DNA from: Arthrinium phaeospermum
Lineage: Eukaryota > Ascomycota > Sordariomycetes > Amphisphaeriales > Apiosporaceae
NCBI GenBank assembly: GCA_006503535.1
Contig: QYRS01000013.1
Coordinates: 62,001-126,000 of the forward strand
Length of the DNA: 64,000 nucleotides
Direction: 5' to 3'
The notes under the pieces were generated by a model. It did not search any database, was not told where the DNA came from, and worked only from the letters and a program-made list of their open reading frames with translations. Both the position numbers and the translations under genes were made by a program. Shown in pieces: positions 9,849 to 22,888 of this stretch (its first letter is position 1; each line of letters opens with the position of its first letter).

Positions 9849-11150
9849 GGCGAAAACGTCACTGCCGAGAGATGCCGCGCGCGCGCGTGTGTGTGTGTAT
9901 GTGTCTCTTGGTCTTGATGCGAATCGAGGCACTTGAAGTTGTGTGAGAAACTTGGTGTGGGGGCTTGGCTCCAGGTTCGGCGGGCTCTCTCTCTTACCTT
10001 GTTGTATTCACCGTTAGTTAGGCCGACATTGACGAACAAAGCCGGGTAGGTGAGCAGCTGTTACGTGCCTGGCAGAAGGAGCGAGGTGCTGGCGAGGGAG
10101 ATGGGCAGGTGAGTGGTCGAACAGCCGTCGCCGAGAGTGTGATGTTCAGGGCTCGGTTGGAGGGGAGAAGAGGAGGAGGAGCAGGCGGTGGTGGTGATGG
10201 AGGATTATGGTGATGAGGATGACAAAAAAAAAAAAAAAAAAAAAAAGGTTGACGTTTGTCGGGCCAACTACTCGCCAAAAGCGTAGAGGCAAGTGGCATC
10301 GGGCGTTTACCAGTTCCCCAAGGGCACTCTGTGTTGTGTGCAGTGCAGGAGGCAACTTACCTAGCCGAGGTGGTGGTGGGTGACCTTGGCAGCCGAAGCA
10401 AGGTTGCCGGGCTGCTAGCAGGTCGACCGAAGGCGGCCGGAAGAAGGCGGCCAACAGTGAATTGCTTGTGCTGTTTTTGTTGTTGCTGCGCAGGTCTAGC
10501 TAGCTATGTCTTTGGGGTGGGAGAAGAACAAGGAAGTAATAAACGGAGCCCCATCGCCAACGCTGCCGGCGCCGCTACACAAACAGGAAAGGTACCCCCT
10601 TGGGGCCTTGAACGTCCCCCGAGGCCCCCGTAGCCACTTTCGACGTAGGCTTGTGACATTTCTCTCTAATCCACGATGCCGTCTAGCCCAGGCAGCGCCT
10701 CTACCTTGGGCCCTTTCCCGACGACGTCAACTCCGGATGCGTACTTGGTTGGGGCTGGAAGTCGAGGGAAGTGAGGCGTTCCTCGTTGTCAAGGAACGCC
10801 TGCATGAAGCGTCCCTGGACATCTGCCGATCAGCGGGCTCTATTGACGGGCCTGGACGGGCCTGGACATGGCCTGGACATGGCGCGCCCTCTTTATCCGG
10901 CCACGGAGACTTGCGTCCCGTAAAAGGCGCCATGCACATCCATACAAAGCTTGTCCAGGCCTTGGACTCTTTGCCATACGTACGGCTTAGGCAAATCTCC
11001 TCAAATTGCAGGGCTATTCACACAGATGGACGAAAGGGTGGTGCGGTGTGGCCTGGCCTGCCGCAGCCGTGGGTGGCAGGGAGCGCCCGAGATATCAAGT
11101 GGCGGCCTTTCCAGGTGTTGGGGTCGCGAGGACATGTTCCCTACACCGCC
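9849..11150. other. Divergent intergenic, RRM-like gene / GH16 gene
   Basis: 1.3 kb without supportable coding. It carries a GC/GT dinucleotide run (about 9876-9902) and a 23-base A homopolymer (10224-10246). Direct GGCCTGGACATGG-type repeats lie near 10848-10880. The open frame entering the GH16 gene from 10506 is leader, because the secretion signal starts only at 11151. Confidence 0.5.
10224..10246. repeat. A23 homopolymer
   Basis: Uninterrupted run of 23 A in the intergenic region. It is not adjacent to target-site-like duplications that I could see, so no retroposon is inferred. Confidence 0.9.
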
Positions 11151-12673
11151 ATGTCGTTGTCGTTATCATCGTGCCGCCAGATACTTGCCGCCTGGGCTGC
11201 TTGTCTTGCAGTGGGCGTAGCGTGCCAGCGGGCCAACTACCCCCTGACGAGCGACTCCAACTGTGCCTGCTACCAGACCAACGAGACGGCGAGCCAGTTC
11301 CTGAGCCACCACAAGTTCTTCGACTTCCGCAGCCTCGCGCAGCATGTCCACGTGCCCCAGGCCATCGACGACCCGGCCTCGAGCGCCGGTGCCAACGTGT
11401 CGAGCAGCTACTTTGCGTCGCCGGACTGGAAGAGCTGGTGGGAAATCCAGGCATGGAACAACAGCGACGCCCTGCCGCGCGGCAACCAGACCAACACGAC
11501 CATCTCGGACGCCACCGTCCTCATGGTGAACTCGCCCAGCAACATCTACCTCGAGCGCAACACCGACAGCCGCCCCTCTTCCCAGACCTACCTGACCATG
11601 CGCACCGTCCGGCACCGGCACTTCCAGTCGGCCGCCGAGATCGAGTCGGTCGCCCTCGACTTCCGCTATCTCAGCGTCCGCATGAAGGCGAGAACCAAGG
11701 GCTCCCCGGGCGCCATCACGGCCATGTTCACCTACCGAGCCGCCAATGACATGTCCAAGGTCCAGGAGGCCGATCTCGAGGTCCGGACCACGGATCCCAA
11801 GTACTCGATCCAGTACACCAACCAGCCTTCGTGGAACGACGACGGCGACGTGCCCGGAGCGACGCAAAACATCTCGGACCCGCGCCACGTGGACTGGGGA
11901 AGCTGGCAGGTCCACCGGATGGACTGGACCCCCAAAGCGAGCAACTGGTTCGTCGACGGCAAACTGGTACGGGACCCCGTTTGACTCCCTCCTCCTCGCC
12001 CGACTAAGTCTTATCTGCCCGACTTCTACAGCTGTCGACCATCTCTTTCCAAGTGCCCCGAGACGGCAGCCAGGTCATCTTCAACTCGTGGAGTAATGGC
12101 GGAAGCTGGAGTGGCAATAGTGCGCACCTTTCTCCTGCCAAGTCGTGCGCCTGCTGCGCCTGCTGACCAGGCATATGCCAAACCCCAGTGAGCCTCTTTT
12201 CCGAGGCGTACTTACAGGTCCAGTGGATAGAGATGGTGTACAACAGTACCGGTCCACCTTCCACACCATCGCCGGGCCAGCCATTTCCCGGTTGGCCGTT
12301 TCCTGGCCAGCCATCCACCGCCTGCAAGAGCATCTGCAGCATAGACGAGACCTCGGTCATCGGCACCCCTGTTCTGATCACGCCACCAGGTAAGGAAGGC
12401 CGCCCGCCGCTCCGAGAAGCCATATCCGACGACAGGGCTGACATGGTATATAGGCGGTCCGAACCCGGGAAACCCGGGAAACCCTGGAGGTGGGAACGGA
12501 TGTGAGGAACCCCCGTTTCCCTCTGATGCCTCCCCAGGGCTAATACCATACCAACTGCAGGCACGTCTGCCAAGTACGGGCAGTGTGGAGGGAAAACTTG
12601 GAATGGATGTTCCCGGTGCGCCGCCGGGACAACCTGCCGGTTCCAGAACGATTACTACTCGCAGTGCCTCTAG
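11151..12673 (+). CDS. Secreted GH16 glycosidase with C-terminal CBM1
   Basis: Five exons: 11151-11966, 12032-12119, 12189-12389, 12454-12501, 12561-12673. All phases close, giving 421 aa. A signal peptide ([17 protein letters not shown]) precedes a concanavalin-like GH16 domain. QEADLEV carries the E-x-D-x-E catalytic signature of family 16 endo-beta-glucanases and transglycosidases. Many N-glycosylation sequons (NETAS, NVSS, NNSD, NQTNTT) support secretion. Exon 3 adds [15 protein letters not shown] strand sequence and a Pro-rich linker. Exon 4 is a Gly-Asn-Pro linker. Exon 5 is a fungal cellulose-binding CBM1, with the signature [20 protein letters not shown] and the ending YYSQCL. Likely acts on beta-1,3/1,4-glucan or xyloglucan at cellulose surfaces. 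Tail-to-tail with the b561 gene. Confidence 0.88.
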
Positions 12674-12884
12674 GGGACGTGGCAGGCAGGGGCTCGCTAT
12701 CATGCCCTGCCCGCGTGGGAGAATGCGAGTGCTTTCAGAGTCACCACGGTACAAGGGAATTTGGTACCTAATCCCAGTCTTACAACAGGATATTTATCTA
12801 GTCGCCAGCATACAAGTGGCATGCCAGAATGCTATGATTACTACCGTACGATCCGAGCCTGTGCTTACTTTCATGCTTGATTGA

Positions 12885-14009
12885 CTAGGGGTGTGCCACT
12901 CTACCCGAGCTGATGGACGAGATGGATGCAGCCGAGTTCCTCCGGGCTTGCTTGACAGGGCCCATCTCAATGTCACTAACGCGGCGTGCCGGACCGGCAT
13001 GGTCCGAAGGGCTGTGGGAGGTGGTGGTGGTGTGAGTGTAGGGGGGCGGCACGTCGTAGGCCGGCGGTGGCGGATAGATGTGCTCGGGCGCGGCCTTGGA
13101 AGAGACCCGCCAGCGTCTGTACTCGAACACGAGGGCCGAGAGCAGCCAGACCAGGCACATGATGGCGGCAACGACCGAGTAGGCCGTGATGGCCGAGTCG
13201 GACGCGTTGGCAAGTTCCAAGCCGAGACCCCCGTTGATGATACCCAGGATGATGGCGCCTCTGCCGAGCCACAGGTGCAGGTGAGACCAGGCGGTCCGCC
13301 GGCCGGTTTTGCCCAGTCTGACATGGTGTAGCCAGCCAAGCAGAGGCTGAAAGAACAAGACGCCCAACACCACCAGGCCAATAATGGGGTGGGTGTTGGC
13401 CTGGGCCGAAGTGAGCTGTGTGTGCACCGATTATTAGCCAGTGCGCGTCTGGGAGGAGGGGGAGGATGGTCATGTAACGACGTTGCCCACGTACCATGCT
13501 CGCCCCGTCGGGCGGGATGCGCACAAGCCGGACCAGGAGGATCCCCAGTGCGGCGGCAGCAATATAGACGCAGTAAGCCAGGATCTGGAATACGCCATGG
13601 ATAATCCACGTCAAGCGTCCAGGGAGGAGTCTCATCAGAATGGCCCCGACCGGGAACAGCCCCACAAAGGCGATGGCGGCGAGTATTCCATGGATTTGGC
13701 GGATGGACATGGCCTGGTCGATATCAAAGCCGGCGCCGTCTTGGAAGGGGCCGGAGCCGTTGCCGCCACCTTCGCCGCCGCCTTGGCCAGATCCCGAGCT
13801 TCCGCTTCCGCTCCCACTGCCATCACCACCAGAGCCTCCAAGCCATGGAGGATTCCACCCGGAATCCCAGAATTGGGCCTGGGCCCCGGTCGTGGCTGGT
13901 ACACCGAGCCAAGGTCAGAAACGTGGCCGCCGACTAGGAGCAAAACAAGGCGCCGTGACATACCTAGAGATAGCACCCATAGTAGGCTGTATTGCATCGT
14001 GTCCTTCAT
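12885..14009 (-). CDS. Secretory-pathway cytochrome b561-type membrane protein
   Basis: Exons 14009-13964, 13895-13495 and 13415-12885 (introns 68 and 79 bp) give 325 aa. The signal peptide (QYSLLWVLSLATTGAQA) is created by the first splice. It is followed by a Trp-rich segment and a Gly/Ser-rich linker, then five to six hydrophobic helices. Candidate haem-ligand histidines, paired across helices as in b561, lie in IRQIHGILAAIAF, TWIIHGVFQI, QANTHPIIGL and SHLHLWLGR. The cytosolic tail is Pro/Tyr-rich (PPPPAYDVPPPY) and polar. No DOMON domain is present, unlike many CYBDOM proteins. Predicted transmembrane electron carrier at the plasma membrane; partner unknown. Confidence 0.82.
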
Positions 14010-14677
14010 GCCAGGCAACGACCGTCTATATAATCATCTATCCGACTGACGGGTCTGGCAAGGAAAAGTTGACAGCAGCTCAAGCGCCGCTCACAATGCA
14101 TATATAAAGCATCCATGGCAGAAGGCATGTGCAATGACGAGCGAGTCGGGAAGCCGCTGCATTGCGTAATGCCTCCTCCCCTCGGACTACACCATGGGGA
14201 TGTGCGGGTTGGCTACTCTGGCCCGAGCCTGAGACTTTCAGGGCCAAGCAGCCTTCGGGACCGAGCACGCAGGCTGATTGGCCTCTATAAACCTTGGGCA
14301 ACCTTTCCACCCGCCGCCACCCTGCCAGGAATGCCGACGCCGCCTCCTGTCATGGTCACGTTTGAGCTGTACCTACAGTAAGTAGTACCAAGTAGGTAGC
14401 AATAGTCACGTCGTGCTTGCCAGCCAGCGTCGTCTTCGTTTCCCCATGGGCAAAATGGTCTATTCTCTGCGGTAATTCCTTTGCACCCTTTGGCATCCGC
14501 TGCAATCTAGATGCGCGCATTCGATCTATCATGAATCCCAGGCCCACTCCGTCGTGAATGCAATAGTTAGTCCCTTGTCGTCAGCGACTCCAGCAGCCGG
14601 CCGACCGACCTCCCCGCCTAGATAGATACATGCCATAACGCAGACCGGGCTACTACGACACGCCCGCATTGTCCCTC
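14010..14677. promoter_or_regulatory. b561 promoter and UBX-gene 3' flank
   Basis: On the minus strand a TATATA element (14101-14106) lies about 92 bp upstream of the b561 ATG. A second TATATAA-like run at about 14034-14041 is too close to the ATG for a normal leader. The rest carries no recognisable gene. Confidence 0.4.
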
Positions 14678-16412
14678 CTACGAGTCGTCTTCAATCAACT
14701 CGATCATCACGGTGCCCTGTTTCAGGCCGGCTTCCTCAATGGTCAGGTCCAGCTTCTCAATAAGGTCTCCGCCGGGCTGAGCCTTGAGCTCAAACGGCAC
14801 ACCCTCCTTCCCCTCGAGGGGCTCTGCTTTCAACCACTCGTAGATGCGCCGAACCTGGTCGGCTACGGCAAAACGCCGGATAACCCGTCCCGCCGGGTGC
14901 CGGAATTGGATTCGTGTCACCGTGGCCGTGTCCGGCTCGGGCTCCGTGTGTGGTGTAGCCGATGAAATCCGCTGAAATGCCGAGTCTGACGGCCCCGCCA
15001 CTGTGGTTGAAGATGTTTCCCCCGTCTCCATGTCCTCCTCGCCTTTGCCGCCCGCCACCTGAGACTTGGTGAGCTGGTCGGGGTCTTGAACACCGGCCCT
15101 CGACGACGAGCCACTGGAATCGAGGCTGTTTTGCATGGCCATCTGTAGCATCTCTTCCTCGGTCATGCGGCCGACGTCGACGGGTTTGGACTTGGGCTTC
15201 GAAACGCTCACGGGGTTCTTGCTGTTGGCAGCTAGGCTGTAGCGGTCCAGAAACTCGACCAGGTCATTGTAGAACTCGCCGGCAGGCGGAAATGGGAGAC
15301 CCGACCACGTCTTGACTTGCTCGCCCGTCCGCGGGTCGATGATGGAGACATAAGGGTAACTGTTGGGGTCTTCGTGGCCTGCATTAAAGTAGAAGGAGAC
15401 GTAGGTCTGCGACTCGGCGCTGCCCTTTTCGTACTGCAAGAAGATGAAGTGCTCTTTGAGCAACGATGCAATGTTCTCGTCTTTCCAGTGGTCCCTGTTC
15501 AGAGCCTGGCAATTGAAGTCGCTCATGTCTTGCACGTTGACCATGATCCATTTCTTCTCCTCTTTCCCCATCTCTCTGGCCTCGTCCCATGAGTATCGCG
15601 AGATGATGTCGTAGGGAGGGCGGAAGAGATCGGCGAGGCGCTGGCTGCGCGACGTGGATGGCGCGGGGCCACTGGGGCGAGATCCCATGGGCACGGGCGG
15701 CACGCCGGCGCTCGACGCGCTGGGCTCGTCCCAAACCGACTGACTGAACGGATTCCGAGTGGGCCCTGTTGCAGGTGAGTTAGTAGGTCCTCCCGGGCTG
15801 GGGATGGGTGATTGAGTTGGACTTACTATTGTTCCGCGACTGTTGCCGGCGGCGGAGCTGCTCCAGTACAGCGGCCTCTCGGTCATCGTCGTCCAGGCTC
15901 CAAGAAGGGTCAGGCGCAACGAGGGTCTCGGTGGTGCGGGCCATGGGAGCCCTGACGCCGTCGACAGCACCCGGGTCCTGCGAGTACATGTCGTCTTGTA
16001 AACGTCGGGCCATAGCGGCGTCTTCGTCCTCTTGGGCCTGCCGGGCGAGGGCTGCTATGTTCTCATGGTCATGGCCGTCGTTGTCTGGAATGGTGATGTG
16101 GTTGCGATGGTCTGAAGGTTGACTCATCTCGACATCGGCAGCGGCGTCGTTGTCGTCGTCGTCCGAGTCGATATGTATGACGCCATGGTCATCCTGCCGG
16201 CCCGAGGGTGCGCGGGGTTGGGCGGCCGAGGGCGGATGTGAAGACGACGGGTTGTTTGCTTGTGTGGTGAAGCTCGAGGCCAGTTCTGGGTTCTCGAAGA
16301 AAAGCTGGATGGCTTGCATGGGATCATTGCCCGAGATCTCGAGGTAGCCCCGGGCCACCTGTTCGCTGTCGGTGCCGGTGATGGCCTGGAACTGCGCCAC
16401 GTCTTCGTCCAT
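14678..16412 (-). CDS. UBA-UAS-UBX domain protein (Ubx5/UBXN7-like)
   Basis: Cdc48/p97 adaptor linking ubiquitylated clients to the unfoldase. Exon 1 is 16412-15827, intron 15826-15766 (GTAAGT, CTAAC, CAG), exon 2 15765-14678, giving 557 aa. The N-terminal UBA (about 1-45) reads FQAITGTDSEQVARGYLEIS and IQLFFENPELA. Acidic stretches follow. The UAS thioredoxin-like domain (about 220-360) has KKWIMVNVQDMSDFNCQALN and YPYVSIIDPRTGEQVKTW. A UIM-like helix, EEEMLQMAMQNSLDSS, comes next. The C-terminal UBX domain (about 475-555) has TRIQFRHPAGRVIRRF and VPFELKAQPGG. The ATG at 16412 is chosen over the in-frame ATG at 16472, whose extra residues are a translated GA repeat. Confidence 0.93.
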
Positions 16413-17260
16413 GTTGGTATCGCCTCTTGCTTTCTCTCTCTCTCTCTCTCTTTTTGGGGTCGAGGCGGGCACACTCGTGGTGGTGCAGAGGGGTGCGTGG
16501 GGAGTTTACCAAGGGTTGGCGCTGTGACAGTGGCGAATCTTGTGCAGTATGTACGTCAATGTACGTATGCGTGTATGTAAGATAAGTAAGTAGGTGCTGT
16601 GTTGGGTTGGGTTGTTGTAGCAGTGGGCTTCCGGTGGTGGGGCGGACCTGGACAAAGCTGAATGTAGGTGAGGTCCAGGTGGGATGGGGTTGTTGATGGT
16701 GGGATGGATTTGTTGCAGCAAATTCAATGGAATTGGCGGTAGGTCGAAACTGCAAAATGGATGGATGGACATGGACAGCCAGCCAGCCAGTCAGTCAGCC
16801 AGTCGGCCAGTTGCCTTGTTGCCCTCTTACCTGAGAGGTGCGTAAGGTAGTGAGTGAGTGGGCAGGTTAACTTTTACCAGCCGGGGGTGAGCGCGTGGTG
16901 CAGGCAAGCTTGAACCCCCGCCGTTGTACTTGGAGTAATCTCGATCGGTGCCAAAAGAGCTTGGAAGATCAGGACTTCGTACCTTATACTTACAACCGGA
17001 TTCCAATCGATGCATTGCCTACCCAACCTACCAACACCTTAGGGAACCAAGCATACAGTATCCTCATACAAATATGCACCACCCCAGTTAGCGTCACATT
17101 ATATTGCAATCTAGTCCTTCCCGCTGATCTACTGTAGGCGACTTAGGTAGGCAGGCAAGCAGCAAGGTTGTATGTATTGGTTGGTATCTTGACCTCTAAA
17201 CGCTACCCTCGCTTTCAATCAATCACAACACGGCATCAAAACATCGGTATGCCGTAAAAT
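16413..17260. other. Intergenic, UBX-gene 5' / ECM29 3'
   Basis: About 850 bp. Contains a GA run (about 16436-16451) and CAGC/CAGT tetramer repeats (about 16777-16810). No gene seen. Confidence 0.5.
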
Positions 17261-20200
17261 CTATGAGAATGCCACTGCAGCCAATTTCAGGAGCCTCTGC
17301 ACGTCCAGAGACCGCTCCGATGTCATCATCGATCGGATCCTTTGCTGTGCTTCTCCCCGCACGCTGTCTTGCTCATCCGTCGGCCCAAACGTGCCCTGAC
17401 ACCAGCATTTCCCCAAAGCCTCCAGCGCTTTAGCCTGTCCGCTTCTTTGATTTTCTACCATGGCGTCCGCCTTGTCCATCGTGAGCACAGCAAACCACCT
17501 CATCGCCAATGCTCCCGAGTCGGAGCTGCTAGGCGCCTCCGATGCCACCGCCGCCTTGAAAAGCTCTTCTGCGCAGGTGAAGAAAGTGTCCCTTGCAACA
17601 GACCGCGCGAGCTTAGCCTCCTCGACCCCCGACACCACCATCGCCAGCACTTCCCGGGGCTTCGAGGCCAGACCCGGCCGGCTGTAGGCCGACATCACAG
17701 CCCTCAATGCCGCCGCCATGGTGTTGCGCTCCATTGCCGTCAGGTCTCGCTTGCCTTCGTCTCCGAACCCAAGATATTCCGAGACTACGGGAAGCACCTC
17801 GCTGTACATGTCCAAATCGCTGCGCTCCGCTGCGAAATCGGCCAGAGCCTCCAGAGCATGAGGTCGGTAGCTCTCATTGTTGCGCTTCGCTTCACGAAGA
17901 GCAATCTTCTTCATTTGCGTCGCCACAGCAGCATCGGAGCTCCACATGGTTCTGCTGTGTCGGACGAATATGGGGAAGGACTTGACCAACCTTTCCTTGC
18001 CTGGGAAAGTCTTGAGAGCCAACGATTTGTCGAGCACCGGCCATATCTTTCGGAGGACTGTCGTCGAGAACTGACCAGCTTTACCTACAACCTTACCGAG
18101 GGCCATAATCAGAGACGCCATAGTTAAAGCCGCGCTGTGCTGGAGTGCCCACTGGGATGTGCCGAGACCCATGGTGACGCACTGCACGATTTCCTCAACG
18201 AATCGCATTACCGTGTGATCACCGCCAGCGTGTTGGCCCCAGACCGCTTCGAATTCTTCCGAAACATACTCGCCCGTGTCATGCTTAGCCACGTAGGCCA
18301 GGGGTAGCAGCCGGGTCTCGAGGTCGCTGAAAACGTCCTGTGATATCTTGGCGATGGCCAGAACCGTATCTGCAACCTTTTGCCGGCGGCTATCGTCCTG
18401 GGATGCAAAATAGATATCTGACAATTTGACGGCAAAGTGCTCGCGTGTCTCGGGCCGGGCAGTGCGTAGTAGGTATGCCGAGCTTCTTGCATAGGCCTTA
18501 CTCACTTCGTGGTTGCGTTCCAGAATGTGGCTTTCCATGGATTTCAGCAATACCGCATTATAAGGTGGCAGGAGAATGCTGTGCCGGAGCGAAAGCGTGT
18601 TGAGAATCTCGGCGCAGCCCACTTTCGTCTGTAGCCCAATTGCCGACTTGATCGTCTGGACGAGCTGGGGCACCAGTTGCTTCGCGACCTCGTCATCGGC
18701 GAAGCGCAGGCAGTTGAGGATGCACTCGAAGAGGGGAGAGCGTGTGGCGGCGGTACTTCTAAGTTTGTCAAGCTCCTCCCGGTCTTGTTCCCCAACACGT
18801 TGATAATGATAGTTGATGGCCTCGGGCTCAATTGTGCCCAGAAGACCCAAGCAATGGATAACGATCGTCGGGATAAACGGCTTCAATGTGTCTCCGCCGT
18901 TCTTCACCACGTCCAAGACTGTCCTGATAGCCATGTACTGGACTTCTTTCACAGAATTCTCGATCCCCTTCTCGGACAACAGAAAGGGGAGGACCTGCGC
19001 AACCATGGCTTTGGCCGAGGATGTGGCATTGTTCTCTTGCAACTGCGTGACAAGTGTTTTCGACAGCCCCATGCACAATTTCAAGGCCGCTTCCCGAACC
19101 GACCCCTTTTGGTCATCGAGTACGCGTAATGCCACCCTCCACACGTCGGTGTAGTATTTACCATACCGCTGGAACGGCCGACCGTATATGAGATCCGCAA
19201 TAGCTGCGCAGCTGGCTTCCCTCACGCGCCATTCCCTGCCATCAAGGATGCTTTTCAACAGATCGTCCATGATGGCGTCAAAATGGACATCAAGTGCAGT
19301 CGTCGGGTCCTTGACAACAGCCTTCCAAATGTCATCCATCGAGCGCCTCACATTGGAGTTGGGATCAAACCGGTAGCGATATAACTTGGGATAAATCTTG
19401 GGGTCAAGCTCGGCGTCCGACAAGATGTTGCTTAGCCCAAATTTGCCGAACGCTGAACGTGCAGTCCAAGTAGCAGCATTGGTGGCCAAAGCCATGAATT
19501 TGTAGATGAGACTCTGATCGCCCACTTCATTTGCCAGATTGATAATGTCCTTATAAGAGGTGACATATTTTCCTTCGCCGGTGGGTAGTGCCCCGGCATC
19601 GAACAGCTCCGTGTCGTCATCGACCTTGAGCTGAGTCTTGGTGCCAGTGAATGTTGCGACGAGATCCTTGACCAAGTCGCTTCGAAGGGAGAGATCGCCC
19701 CTTTCATAGACCAAGGCCAAGCCTCTCGAGGCCGTCTCTTGGACCAACTCATCTCGTGCTGATAAGAGCCTCGTGAAGGCGACTTGACATTCCCTGAGCC
19801 TATTTTGGACCTCTCCGAGGTGAGAGCCATATTGAATCAGACAGAAAAGCCATATTCCACTTGCTTTGAGCAACGATGGCTTGGTCGCTTTGCAGCCAGA
19901 TATCAACTTTCCTATGATCTCAGGGACACGTGCTTGCCGCCTGCCGAGAGCCTCTGTGATTTGAATATTGCCTGATTCTGGACCCTCAATATCCAGGCCC
20001 AATAACAGGGCCTCCGAGTTCCAGCGAAAGATAGCAGCCGCAATAGCCTCGCCTATAGCAAAATGTACCTCGGTCCTCTTGATATCAGTTAAGCCAAACA
20101 GCGCATCCAGAATGGCATCCACCGCATCAGAGCCGGCTGCCGAAGGAATTGCAAGCCTGCCCAAAGCAGTGATTGCCTCTTCGGTGTGAGACTTCCCAAG

Positions 20201-22888
20201 TCGCTCGAAATAACCGATTACCTCCTTGAAGTCATCATCGCCGGCTGGGAAGGCTAGGTTGACTGTCCATAATCGACCAATCACATCGACGGATGCACTT
20301 TGGACTTGACCGTCTGAAAACTTCATGGCAGACATAAAAACGCGCCAGAGGATCTCGGTGTTCTGCGATACCACCTCATCGGGAAGCTTCCCGTAGAGTG
20401 CCGAGTGGTACATGTAGCTGCCAAGGAAGGCGAGCGAGCCTTGGAATTGACCGCTCAGCGAAGCAGGAGGTTCCTCCGGCGATTCCACCACGGCTCTAAG
20501 CTGAGCGAGATATGCGGCAGTGCCCTCATTCCATGGTGCAATAATACCAAAAGCTTCCGCCGCTAGCTTTCGGACCCGTTGGTTGTTAGCCTTCACTAAC
20601 ACTAGAAGTTCGCCAACACGTGGTGCAAGTTTTTTGATGATCCCATCAACCGGCGCGTAAGAGACAATTTCGGTGAAAGAGCGGATGCAGTCTTCTTCCC
20701 CGACGTCTGGGTGATCCCGGATCCCATCTAGGGCCGCATGTAACAGCCGGACAAGGCATTGGTGATTGCTACTAGCAATATAAGCCCGGAGAGTAGCACG
20801 AGCTCGAAGATCATTCTGTAGGCGCCTTTCGAGTTGTGGCTCCCAATCAATTTCGACCACATCGTCTCCCATTGCCACGAGTTTGATCATCTGCGTCACA
20901 TATCTGATAGCAGCGGGGAAAGCCCGCAGCCTTTCGTCAGTGAACAGGGGATACGAAGATCGTTGATCAATGATCATCTGGTCATCCGTAGTAACTCTAG
21001 ACGTCAAGTCGAAGAACCAATCGACTAATTTTGTCCAGTCTGGAAGGACCAATGTTTCATCAGGGCGCAACTTGGTCGACCACCAGGGATCCAACCCTTT
21101 TTGGCCTTCTTCCAATATGTCGCGGCGTTCAGACGAGCCACCACCCACAGCCAGAAGGTCGACCCATCGTGCTTTGATATTGTTGTACGGTAAACAATTG
21201 TTGGCAAAGCGGGCCGCAACATGTCTCGCAGTACGCAATCCTTGGCGTTCTGGCAGCGTCATATAGTCGACGAGCAAGATCTCAAGGTCGTGATGATCGT
21301 CTTCATGATTACTCCCGAACAAGCTCATCATGCTGGACAACGCACTTTCGATATAGACTATGATATCCGAGGTCGAGTCAGATACGAGGGAATCGAATAG
21401 CCATTTCAACAGAGAGTCTTTGGCCTTGTGCTCAAACCGGCTCGCTCTCGCGAGAGTACCGATTGTCTCATAGGCTGTTGCGCGAAGCCTTTGCTCGTCA
21501 AGTGCTCTGGATTGGTTGGCAGCAGATGCGGCGTTGGGCCAGCCCTGTTGCAAGATGTAATCCTTCAGCAGCAAAACAAGACTGGGACCCGCATCGATAG
21601 CGGCTCCTGAGCTGTTTCTGGCCATCCAAGATAGAAACCCAAGCAGGGCCTTGTGTAGCCGAAGAGACTCCAGGCCCCCCACGGGAGCGGCCTCCCCTGT
21701 TGTGAGCTGAAAGTCGTCTTTCACCAACTGAACCACTTGGTTGCCCATACGGCAAGCAGCAGCTGATCTTGAGAGTATCTGGAGAATCTGTATCCGGTGA
21801 GACGCTGGCAGCTCCCTATTCAGGGAGTGTCAGCAAATAGAAAGTGCAACAACGTGTGGGCTTGGACAACCTACCGATGCAAGTCAAAGAGGCTTTGAAC
21901 GACGCCAACTTCCTCCAAATTCACTTTGGTTCGTTTAAGCAGATCTTCAGCAACGGAAGTCACTCGGGAGTCTGTTAGCCCGGCTGCACAAAAGGCTGGC
22001 AAGAATCGTTCCTCATCTGTGAAAGCGCCACTTGCAAGAAGGTTGATGGCCTTTAGCCTGCATTCAGGAAGGCTTAGGCTTCCAGCCTCTTTGTGATCCC
22101 ACGTCTTGGGGTCGCTAGCTCTCAGGAAGTTGACCTCATCTGGTTTCAAACCCGTGGGCGAAGCTGCCAACAACTGGTCAAGATCGGTGCCGTTGGAAGC
22201 TATAGCCATGTCCTGCCTTAATAGGAACAGTTTTCCTAGCCACCGCGACACATATTGCGCATCAGAAATGGAAGCCAACCCAATGCTGTTACGGAGTGCA
22301 ATGTCTTCCTTGCTTCCCCTAGGCGGAACTTTAATCTCCAGTAATAGACGCAGGAAGATAATGAAGATACCCGCCGAGCTGGCTTGACTGGCTTCATTCG
22401 AGATGGAAGCAGTCACGACGGGGAGCAACGACCGACGTTTTGTCTGGTCTAGCCGAAGGAGACCTTTCTTCACAAGGCCGAGATCCAGCTGTTTCACAAC
22501 TGGTGACCCAGTGGTTTTGTATTGCCTCAAGAGAGCTGCAACCGGTAGAACCACTCTAGCCAGATCGATTGCATGTAAGAATCCAGCATCAAGCCAGCAG
22601 GGAAGAGTCACTTACGAAGGTGGTTGGATGAGCTTGGTCACGCTGATATATGCTTGGAAGGCCTAGGATACTTGTCAGCAGCTTCTCGATACCACGGGAC
22701 TACAAGGGAGTATGGTCATCTCATACCGCATCGCGAACAGCTTTGTGTTGACTGCTTGCGTGTTCAAGGAGCGGGACAAGGTGGGTTTCCAAAGCCTCGC
22801 TGAGCCTGGCCTCGTCAGTTGACACGTTTGCGATCCGATAACGAATCGTGGAAACGGTCTTGAGGCCAGCGGTCTCGGTCGCAGCCAT
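17261..22888 (-). CDS. ECM29: Proteasome scaffold/adaptor ECM29
   Basis: Giant HEAT-repeat protein that tethers 19S and 20S particles and marks faulty proteasomes. Exons 22888-22727, 22662-22616, 22555-21875 and 21815-17261 close in phase to 1814 aa, close to the usual 1800-1900. The N-terminus is MAATETAGLKTVSTIRYRIA. The short second exon gives AFQAYISVTKLIQPPS, and the third begins with VVLPVAALLRQYK. The last exon junction yields FDLHRELPASHRIQILQ. Helical HEAT-type repeats run throughout, with conserved-looking patches WTARSAFGKFGLSNIL and REASCAAIADLIYGRPF. The 4.5-kb last exon has no frame break. Confidence 0.93.

Noticed and set aside
10224..10246. Poly-A tail of a retroposon
   Set aside because: No upstream element sequence or flanking duplication found; treated as a simple homopolymer.
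10506..11150. N-terminal extension of the GH16 frame
   Set aside because: A signal peptide starts exactly at 11151; the upstream translation is random-looking leader.
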